Shown piece by piece: positions 1 to 5,357 of a DNA stretch of 6,641 nucleotides. The notes under the pieces are model-generated. The model was not told the origin of the DNA, searched no databases, and saw only the letters and a program-made list of their open reading frames with translations. Position 1 is the stretch's first letter; each line of letters begins with the position of its first letter. The position numbers and the translations under genes are program-made. This DNA comes from Bacteroidales bacterium (GTDB lineage: Bacteria; Bacteroidota; Bacteroidia; Bacteroidales; VadinHA17): the NCBI GenBank assembly GCA_003162595.1, contig PMNJ01000359.1, positions 7,244 to 13,884 on the forward strand, given 5' to 3'.

Positions 1-99
1 CTGGCAATAATTCGTCCGGAAACAACCTCTGGAAAAATAAGTGTCAGGGCTACGGCTGAAGGATTAAAGGAAGCATCTCTTATAATAACAACTAAATAA
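1..99 (+). CDS. C-terminal end of a glycoside hydrolase family 2 enzyme (beta-galactosidase-like), partial
   Basis: Reading frame 1 is open from the first base and ends with TAA at 97-99, giving 32 residues; the start lies outside the window. The peptide has the pattern IIRP..(T)SGKISVRATAEGL followed by LIITTK. This is the usual last beta-strand pair of the immunoglobulin-like C-terminal domain found in long Bacteroidota GH2 beta-galactosidases and related enzymes. Such proteins are normally exported and remove galactose or similar sugars from side chains of plant polysaccharides. The assignment rests only on this short tail, so the substrate cannot be told. The gene lies 145 bases upstream of a GH146-type arabinofuranosidase in the same direction, which fits a shared polysaccharide-degradation locus. 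Another family with the same kind of Ig-like tail remains possible. Confidence 0.6.
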   Translation: MAIIRPETTSGKISVRATAEGLKEASLIITTK

Positions 100-244
100 A
101 CGGACCTGCCCAAAAAAGCATACGGGAGTTTGAAATCGAAAAAATCATGCTACGCTGTATTGGGTATAAGAGGTTTTTAATTTCTTTTAGCATTTTTTGA
201 GTCATCAGCATTCGATCAGTAAGATTTAAAACACTCTTAAATCC
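100..244 (+). other. Intergenic region between the GH2 tail and the arabinofuranosidase gene
   Basis: These 145 bases show no gene and no strong hairpin terminator. The only promoter-like arrangement I find is TTTG at 196-199 with TAAGATTTA at 220-228. This is a poor match to the Bacteroidota consensus (TTTG, about 19 bases, TAnnTTTG), so cotranscription from the upstream GH2 gene is equally possible. No Shine-Dalgarno sequence precedes the ATG at 245. Confidence 0.4.
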
Positions 245-2611
245 ATGAAAAGAAAAATGTTCTCACCCGGTTTTCTAATGGTGTTATCACTTACAATGCA
301 TGCCCAATCCTATGTGCCGGAACTTAAAAACGCCAGAGTTATTGTAAGTCCTGTGGCACCGATAAAGGCCTATGCTTTCAATTTGAAAGATGTTAAGCTC
401 CTGGATGGAAGCCCCTTTAAAAACGCAATGGAGAAGGATGCTGCTTACCTTCTGGTTATCGAACCTGACCGTCTTCTATTCCGGTTTTACCAGAATGCCG
501 GCTTGCCAACCAAAGGCGAAATTTATGGAGGTTGGGAGAGTGAGGGGCTTTCGGGTCATACCCTTGGACATTACCTTTCGGCTTGTGCATTGTTTTATTC
601 CAATACCGGGAATGTGGAGTTTAAAAACAGGGTAGATTATATTGTGTCTGAACTTGCGCGATGCCAGCAAGCCCGCAAAACAGGATACGTGGGAGGTATC
701 CCAAATGAAGATACGCTTTGGGCTAAAGTATCGCGAGGAGAAATAAGATCAGGTGGTTTTGACCTGAATGGAGCCTGGTCGCCCTGGTACACTGTGCATA
801 AAGTGATGGCCGGACTGGTGGATGCATATCTGTATTGCGACAACCAACAAGCATTAAAAGTCGTTACCGGTATTGCCGATTGGACTGAAATGGTTGTTAA
901 GAACCTTACCGAAGAGCAGCGTCTCAGGATGCTCAACTGCGAATATGGAGGAATGCAGGATGTATTGGTTAATATCTATTCCATTAACGGCAACAAAAAA
1001 TATCTTGATCTAGCCTATAAATTCGATGATGAATTTATAATGGGACAACTCGCCAAAGGCATCGATCCTATGGCTGGCAAGCACTCCAATACCAATGTTC
1101 CCAAAGCCATTGGTGCTGCCAGGAGGTATGAACTTACTAAAAGTCCAACGGATCATCAAATTGCCACATTTTTTTGGGAAATTATGGCACACCACCAGGC
1201 CTATGTAATTGGGGGGAACAGTAATTATGAATACCTTGGCGAGCCTGATAAACTCAATGACCGCCTGAGCGACAATACATGCGAAACCTGTAATTCGTAC
1301 AACATGCTCAAACTCACCCGGCATTTATTTGCATGGGAACCCAATAGCAAACTTTTTGATTTTTACGAGCGAACGCTTTACAATCACATCCTATCATCCC
1401 AAAATCCGGAAAACGGAATGATGTGTTATTTTACCCCTCTTCGCATGGGTACTCGCAAAGAATTCAGCGACCAATTTAATACCTTTACCTGTTGCGTCGG
1501 CAGTGGCATGGAAAACCACAGCAAATATGCTGAAGCCATATACAACGAAACCTCAGGCGGTGATTTGTATATCAATCTATTCCTTCCTTCCGAATTGAAC
1601 TGGAGAACTCGTAGCGCAACAATAAGACTGGAAACAGGATTTCCTTATGACAACAAAGTTACTGTCAGTGTTGGCTTAAAGAAAAATCAGTTTTTTTCAC
1701 TTTTTCTGCGTCAGCCGGCATGGGCAAAAGGCGGAATTGCGATTACTATAAATGGGAAATCTGTAAAAATTACTCCAAATGCTTCAGGCTATGCAGAGAT
1801 AAACCGGAAATGGAAAAACAATGATATTATTGAGATCACTCTGCCCATGGATCTTCATATTGAATCCATGCCCGATAATGCGGACCGAATAGCATTCCTT
1901 TATGGTCCGATTGTGCTGGCGGCTGACCTGGGTGATTCGTTGCCTGATCCGGTGTTCGGAACTCCGGTTTTGCTTACTGATAACCGGAATATAAAAGACT
2001 GGCTGAAACCTGTTGATTTGAAAACACTGACTTTTGAAACAAAGGGCATTGGGCAACCCAAAGATATTACGCTTAAACCTTTTTACACCTTGTACAATAA
2101 GTATTACAGCGTATATTTCGACTTTTTTACAAAAGCAGGATGGCTAACCCGTCAGGCAGAATATGAAGCTGATAAGAAACAGCAACAATTAATTGAAGAA
2201 CGCACTATTGATTATTTCCGCATAGGCGAAATGCAGCCTGAACGCGACCATAAACTGGTTGCCACTGAGAAATCGTATGTCGACATCGCATTGGGAAGGA
2301 CAGGTAGAGAGGCTCGGAGCAATAATAATTTTACATATACCATGAAAGTGAATCCTGGAGCTGCCAACATTTTGCTGCTCACCTATATTGGCGATGATAA
2401 GGATCGCAAGTTCGATGTGTTGGCTGATGGAGTGAAAATTGCATATGTTGAATGGAATGGAGGAACTACAGGTAAATTTTACGATAATGAATATGTTATC
2501 CCCGCAGATATCATTGGCAACAAAACCTCAGTAACCATTAAGATTGATGCAAACCATGGCAGAACAGCCGGAAGAATCTTTGGCTCCCGCACCCTGAAAG
2601 GAGATAAGTAA
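245..2611 (+). CDS. Secreted beta-L-arabinofuranosidase, GH127/GH146 type (former DUF1680)
   Basis: This 788-residue enzyme should remove terminal beta-L-arabinofuranose from plant glycans, acting in the periplasm or outside the cell. Residues 1-20 form a signal peptide (MKRK, a hydrophobic stretch, then a likely cut after MHA before QS). It has no lipobox cysteine. The alpha/alpha-barrel catalytic domain covers about residues 30-430. The family's unusual zinc-cysteine site is complete: CETC at 346-349 and FTCC at 414-417 supply Glu347, Cys349, Cys416 and Cys417. By analogy with characterised members, Cys416 should be the nucleophile, and Glu329 in the GGNSNYEYLGEP stretch the likely acid/base (Glu333 is the alternative). 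The LNDRLSDNTCETCNSYNMLK segment and the length of about 790 residues favour GH146 over the shorter GH127 enzymes. Beta-rich domains follow (about 440-640), then a C-terminal jelly-roll-like domain (about 655-788, from IDYFRIGEMQPERDH), as usual for Bacteroidota members. ATG at 245 is chosen because it gives the full signal peptide; Met5 is an alternative. Assignment to the family is firm; the natural substrate is inferred. Confidence 0.95.
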   Translation: MKRKMFSPGFLMVLSLTMHAQSYVPELKNARVIVSPVAPIKAYAFNLKDVKLLDGSPFKNAMEKDAAYLLVIEPDRLLFRFYQNAGLPTKGEIYGGWESEGLSGHTLGHYLSACALFYSNTGNVEFKNRVDYIVSELARCQQARKTGYVGGIPNEDTLWAKVSRGEIRSGGFDLNGAWSPWYTVHKVMAGLVDAYLYCDNQQALKVVTGIADWTEMVVKNLTEEQRLRMLNCEYGGMQDVLVNIYSINGNKKYLDLAYKFDDEFIMGQLAKGIDPMAGKHSNTNVPKAIGAARRYELTKSPTDHQIATFFWEIMAHHQAYVIGGNSNYEYLGEPDKLNDRLSDNTCETCNSYNMLKLTRHLFAWEPNSKLFDFYERTLYNHILSSQNPENGMMCYFTPLRMGTRKEFSDQFNTFTCCVGSGMENHSKYAEAIYNETSGGDLYINLFLPSELNWRTRSATIRLETGFPYDNKVTVSVGLKKNQFFSLFLRQPAWAKGGIAITINGKSVKITPNASGYAEINRKWKNNDIIEITLPMDLHIESMPDNADRIAFLYGPIVLAADLGDSLPDPVFGTPVLLTDNRNIKDWLKPVDLKTLTFETKGIGQPKDITLKPFYTLYNKYYSVYFDFFTKAGWLTRQAEYEADKKQQQLIEERTIDYFRIGEMQPERDHKLVATEKSYVDIALGRTGREARSNNNFTYTMKVNPGAANILLLTYIGDDKDRKFDVLADGVKIAYVEWNGGTTGKFYDNEYVIPADIIGNKTSVTIKIDANHGRTAGRIFGSRTLKGDK

Positions 2612-2675
2612 AACTTCATCTGAATAATTACTATAATAAAAAGCCATTTCAATTCCAAAAACAAAAAATTAGTAA

Positions 2676-3023
2676 AAACAAAATTTATCCTTTATTTTGC
2701 CGCTAAAACAACTAAGCGGTACTATCTTCGCAAGCCAGGCTGTATTGTTTCCTGTAAAGTGTAAACCACTGAAAAACTACACAGAAGCTGCCTTGCCAGG
2801 AAACCGTCGTTTGATGGGCGATACTCATCTTTTTACACCTAACGAACCTAACTCTTTCGAAATTTACTATTTTGTAAACCCGGATCAATTTATTGCGCCA
2901 AAGAAAAAGCAACTGTTACTGCCAACTATCGAAATCAGGAACGAAGCTGATAGCCTCTTGAAATCGCTCCAGATAAAAGAATCCGAATTCGGTAAGGCGG
3001 AATTTCCTTTCAGAGATCTGTAA
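2676..3023 (+). pseudogene. Remnant ORF without a start codon, perhaps the C-terminal part of a BNR/sortilin-type glycosyl hydrolase
   Basis: The frame is open from just after TAA at 2673-2675 to TAA at 3021-3023 (115 codons). It has no ATG until codon 46 or so (ATG within TTGATGGGC near 2811). A TTG at 2697 would give 108 residues. The sequence reads like real protein rather than chance: HLFTPNEPNSFEIYYFV is followed by LPTIEIRNEADSLLKSL. That order resembles the NPP-YYL and IxI-D-G-LxxL pattern near the C-terminus of BNR/VPS10-like glycosyl hydrolases. There is no signal peptide and no upstream domain, and the ORF ends soon after the pattern, so both ends seem lost. A promoter-like TATTTTG lies at 2693-2699, one base short of the TAnnTTTG consensus, and may be chance. 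I read it as debris of an older hydrolase gene at the edge of the locus. A small lineage-specific protein starting at TTG is the alternative. Confidence 0.35.
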
Positions 3024-3267
3024 GCTGTTAATTGCAACAATTGCTTATACAAAAATTTCTTTCATTGTCACTTATTTGGATAAAATCTTGAATAATAGTC
3101 GTATTATCGGTAAAGATATAAACCTGATATGAAATAAGGATATATCTAAAATTCTTCATAATTTTATAGGAAGGCAGTGCTGGTTGGTTTCATGATTTAA
3201 TTCACAATTTTGCAGTAAGAGAAAGTTTTTATACTCAATACCAAGGCAGGTGATTTAATAATCATTT
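3024..3267 (+). other. AT-rich intergenic region upstream of the glycosyltransferase cluster
   Basis: With the remnant ORF before it, this belongs to a 656-base stretch (2612-3267) that contains no intact gene. No RNA gene, long repeat or convincing terminator is visible. The only hairpin I see is a very short one around 3031-3045 (GCAA, three bases, TTGC). A candidate promoter lies at 3183-3212. Base composition falls here from the mixed composition of the left part to the AT-rich composition of the cluster. Confidence 0.5.
3183..3212 (+). promoter_or_regulatory. Candidate Bacteroidota-type promoter for the glycosyltransferase cluster
   Basis: CAATTTTG at 3205-3212 matches the -7 consensus TAnnTTTG at five of six fixed bases. 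GTTG at 3183-3186 matches the -33 element TTTG at three of four. The gap is 18 bases, within the usual range. Transcription would begin a few bases after 3212 and leave a leader of about 50 bases before ATG at 3268. In such AT-rich DNA a match of this quality may be chance. Confidence 0.3.
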
Positions 3268-3699
3268 ATGAAAGCTAGAATTAAGGAAAAAAACTCAAGC
3301 AAGGTGGAATTATCTATTGTGATGCCATGTCTTAATGAAGCAGAGACATTGGGGAATTGCATTAAAAAGGCATTAGCTTTTATTGAAAGAGAGAATATTG
3401 AAGGAGAAATACTTATATCCGATAACGGGAGCACAGATTGTTCTCAGGAGATTGCAGTAAAGTATAATGCCAGATTGGTACATGCTAATAAGAAAGGTTA
3501 TGGAGCATCACTGGAGGAAGGTATTAATGATGCAAAAGGAACATATGTTATAATGGGAGATTCAGATGAGAGTTATGATTTTTCAAATCTAATGCCTTTT
3601 GTCAATGAATTAAGAAAAGGTTGTGATTTAGTAATAGGAAATCGTTTTAAAGGCGGTATAGCAAAGGGAGCTATGCCTTTTTCACATAAATATATCTGA
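3268..3699 (+). CDS. N-terminal fragment of the DPM1-like glycosyltransferase
   Basis: This 143-residue product is what would be translated if TGA at 3697-3699 stops normally. It contains the nucleotide-sugar-binding half: the first beta-strand ELSIVMPCLNE (14-24), SDNGSTD (51-57), the DSD metal site (98-100) and the following GNRFKGG (124-130). It lacks the acceptor-binding part and all four membrane helices, so it would be soluble and is unlikely to act as a glycosyltransferase by itself. ATG at 3268 is chosen because the conserved domain begins about 13 residues later. The only purine-rich stretch upstream (AGGTG near 3247-3251) is too far away to be a normal ribosome binding site. Confidence 0.7.
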   Translation: MKARIKEKNSSKVELSIVMPCLNEAETLGNCIKKALAFIERENIEGEILISDNGSTDCSQEIAVKYNARLVHANKKGYGASLEEGINDAKGTYVIMGDSDESYDFSNLMPFVNELRKGCDLVIGNRFKGGIAKGAMPFSHKYI

Positions 3700-3798
3700 A
3701 ATCCGGTTTTATCTTTTATCGGGAGGCTCTTTTTTCACATAAAAATTGCTGACTTCCATTGTGGACTCAGAGGCTTAACGAAAAAAGCCTTCAAAGAA

Positions 3799-4449
3799 AT
3801 GAATCTTCGTACAACAGGAATGGAATTTGCATCAGAAATGGTTGTAAAAGCAGCTTTACTCAAAATGAAAATAGTGGAAGTTCCAACCACTCTGTCTGTT
3901 GATGGCAGAAGTCGCCCCCCACATTTAAGAACATGGCACGACGGATGGAGGCATTTACGTTTTTTACTGATGTTTTCTCCTAAGTGGCTGTTTCTGTATC
4001 CGGGCCTGTTTATCATACTTATATCTCTTTTATTTAGCTCTTTACTTTTTATTAATCCAATAAAGGTAAACGGTGTCGTCTTCGATATTCACACACTGAT
4101 AGTTACATCCTTTGCTTTGCTCATCGGAGTGCAGTTTGTTTTTTTCCATTCATTTGTAAAAATATACAGTATCACCAGTGGTATAATCCCTTCTGATAAA
4201 AAATTTGAAAATATATTTAACTATTTTACTCTTGAAAGAGGCTTATTGGTTGGAATTTTAATCTTTTTGATAGGGGCAATTATAATGTTAAATAATTTTC
4301 TCTCATGGAGTTCTGCTGGTTTTTCCGACCTCGTCCCATCATACTTTGTCAGGCGTATTTTATCCGGGATAGTACCATCCGTTTTGGGAATACAAATAAT
4401 AATCTTTAGTTTCATTTTTAGTATAATTGGTATCAGGGAAGAGAAATGA
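3799..4449 (+). CDS. C-terminal fragment of the DPM1-like glycosyltransferase (membrane part)
   Basis: This 216-residue stretch is in the same frame as the upstream half and would be made only if translation restarted at the ATG at 3799, about 100 bases after the TGA. It opens in the middle of a conserved segment (MNLRTTGMEFASEMVVKAAL), which shows that this ATG is an internal methionine and not a true start. It holds the end of the catalytic domain, including DGRSRPPHLR, then four hydrophobic helices at local residues 62-84, 97-118, 149-168 and 191-211, and a short charged tail (IREEK). The nucleotide-sugar site is missing. It is listed because automated annotation may call it as a separate gene. 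Confidence 0.5.
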   Translation: MNLRTTGMEFASEMVVKAALLKMKIVEVPTTLSVDGRSRPPHLRTWHDGWRHLRFLLMFSPKWLFLYPGLFIILISLLFSSLLFINPIKVNGVVFDIHTLIVTSFALLIGVQFVFFHSFVKIYSITSGIIPSDKKFENIFNYFTLERGLLVGILIFLIGAIIMLNNFLSWSSAGFSDLVPSYFVRRILSGIVPSVLGIQIIIFSFIFSIIGIREEK

Positions 4450-5105
4450 GTTCTCCTATCGCAAAAATAAAAAAAGGATTTTTTGATAAGATATTGATAT
4501 CGATCCATAAAAAAACTTCGCATTCAAAAAGAGTTGATTTATTGTCAACTCTTTTTGCAGAGGTAATAAAATCTGTAAACCCTGAGAATAAGAAATTGCG
4601 GTTACTGGATGTCGGATGTGGAGATATGGCTGTAGCCAAAGCCTTAGCATCAAAGTATGAAATTCTTCAATTTATATGTATAGATATTTATCCGAATATA
4701 GAACATTGGGATAATTACTTTGAGTTTGATGGTAAAAAGATCCCATTTAATGATAAAGAGTTTGATGTTGTCTTGTTCAGTGATGTATTACATCATGATT
4801 CTGTTAATATAAAGACCTTATTAATTGAAGCGAAACGGGTTTCAAACATTATATTGATTAAAGACCATTTTGAGTACGGTTTATGGTCACGAAGAATATT
4901 GCAATTAGCTGATTTCGTTGGAAATTATGGTTATGGTGTTTCCGTCCCTAAATACTATTTTTCAAAACAATCATTCTCTTACCTGCTGGATGAATGTAAA
5001 TTTAATGAGATCGTACAGCTTTGTCCCATTCAGTTATATAAATATTCTACTATAATAAAACTGATATTTAAAAGTAAATATCAGTTTATAAGCTTAATAC
5101 ATTAA
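4446..5105 (+). CDS. Class I SAM-dependent methyltransferase
   Basis: This intact 219-residue protein has the Rossmann-fold methyltransferase layout. Motif I is LLDVGCGD at 53-60 (SAM glycine loop), an acidic residue ends the second strand (ICID, Asp80), IPFNDKEFDVVLFSDVLHH at 99-117 matches the Methyltransf_11 pattern, and IILIKDH follows at 135-141. The C-terminal part (YGVSVPKYYFSKQSFSYLLDE and onwards) is probably the acceptor-binding region. The acceptor is unknown; a sugar or lipid-linked intermediate made by the flanking glycosyltransferases is the obvious guess. ATG at 4446 overlaps the preceding stop as ATGA and is preceded by the purine-rich GGGAAGAG, so translation is likely coupled to the glycosyltransferase gene. 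If ribosomes stop early at 3697, this coupling would be lost and expression may fall. Perfect inverted repeats lie inside the gene near both ends (4526-4556 and 5058-5087). No cofactor-site residues are missing. Confidence 0.88.
   Translation: MSSPIAKIKKGFFDKILISIHKKTSHSKRVDLLSTLFAEVIKSVNPENKKLRLLDVGCGDMAVAKALASKYEILQFICIDIYPNIEHWDNYFEFDGKKIPFNDKEFDVVLFSDVLHHDSVNIKTLLIEAKRVSNIILIKDHFEYGLWSRRILQLADFVGNYGYGVSVPKYYFSKQSFSYLLDECKFNEIVQLCPIQLYKYSTIIKLIFKSKYQFISLIH
4526..4556 (+). repeat. Perfect 12-bp inverted repeat inside the start of the methyltransferase gene
   Basis: AAAAAGAGTTGA at 4526-4537 is the exact reverse complement of TCAACTCTTTTT at 4545-4556, separated by seven bases (TTTATTG). 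In RNA this would form a 12-bp hairpin whose 3' arm ends in five U residues, like a weak intrinsic terminator or attenuator. It lies about 80-110 bases into the coding region, over the codons for SKRVDLLSTLF. A role is inference. Confidence 0.6.
5058..5087 (+). repeat. Perfect 13-bp inverted repeat at the end of the methyltransferase gene
   Basis: AAACTGATATTTA at 5058-5070 is the exact reverse complement of TAAATATCAGTTT at 5075-5087, with a four-base loop (AAAG). It ends 15 bases before the methyltransferase stop codon and 24 bases before the next start. The stem is very AT-rich (two G/C pairs), so it is a poor terminator. An RNA-stability or processing element, or a protein-binding palindrome, is possible. 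Confidence 0.6.
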
Positions 5106-5111
5106 TTACTT

Positions 5112-5357
5112 ATGGAAAGAGAATCGGTAAAAAATCTTCTATTATTTATAATGGTAATGCTCTTGTTTGCTTTCTCCTATTATAGGAATCTGTGGGGTGT
5201 GGTGGAGAGAAAAAAATTTAATGATTTTGATGTTTATTGTGAGTCTCAGGTTCTTGGTCGGGTGATCAGAGCAGAAAAAGAAGGAATATTTTCTGAAGGA
5301 GGTTTAAATGGTTGGGTCAGGGATGACTCAATAATGAAAGATATGACATGGGATTAA
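5112..5357 (+). CDS. N-terminal fragment of the GT-C-like membrane protein
   Basis: This is the 81-residue product if TAA at 5355-5357 is obeyed. It contains one membrane helix (VKNLLLFIMVMLLFAFSYY) and most of the first extracytoplasmic loop, with the acidic residues of DFDVYCES that would be candidates for the active site in a GT-C enzyme. ATG at 5112 follows the methyltransferase stop by 6 bases and has no Shine-Dalgarno sequence. By itself it would be a small single-span protein of no obvious function. Confidence 0.6.
   Translation: MERESVKNLLLFIMVMLLFAFSYYRNLWGVVERKKFNDFDVYCESQVLGRVIRAEKEGIFSEGGLNGWVRDDSIMKDMTWD

Larger units (their letters stand above)
3268..4449 (+). pseudogene. DPM1-like family 2 glycosyltransferase with C-terminal membrane helices, interrupted by an in-frame TGA
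   Basis: Bases 3268-4449 are one continuous frame of 393 codons broken only by TGA at 3697-3699 (codon 144). The sequence runs HKYI-stop-NPVLSFIGRLFF, where this family has a glycine (LGNPVLS). A single G-to-T change from GGA explains the stop. Read through, it is a full-length polyprenyl-phosphate sugar synthase-like enzyme. It has a GT-A fold with NE at 23-24, SDNGSTD at 51-57 and the metal-binding DSD at 98-100, then DFHCGLRG near 165-172 and a SRPPH-WRDGWRHLRFLL-type segment (here WHDGWRHLRFLL). Four membrane helices follow, at about 239-261, 274-295, 326-345 and 368-388. Members transfer a sugar from a nucleotide donor to polyprenyl phosphate on the cytoplasmic face of the membrane. It leads the cluster, and its TGA stop at 4447-4449 overlaps the methyltransferase start. 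Whether the gene is dead, recently mutated, or affected by a sequence error cannot be decided here. Confidence 0.85.

Noticed and set aside
637..936. Minus-strand open frames inside the arabinofuranosidase gene (this and others up to about 2056)
   Set aside because: They overlap a well-supported gene, have no recognisable domains and no start signals.
3031..3045. Short inverted repeat GCAA-CAA-TTGC as a terminator after the remnant ORF
   Set aside because: A four-base stem without a clear U tract is too weak to support a call.
3697..3699. Alternative genetic code with TGA read as glycine (as in Absconditabacteria/Gracilibacteria), suggested by TGA at a glycine position
   Set aside because: No other gene in the window has an internal TGA (the 788-codon hydrolase has none), the interrupted third gene uses TAA instead, and the gene families point to Bacteroidota.
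3697..3740. TGA as a selenocysteine codon
   Set aside because: The position is a glycine in the family, not a redox site, and I see no convincing bacterial SECIS-like hairpin just after it.
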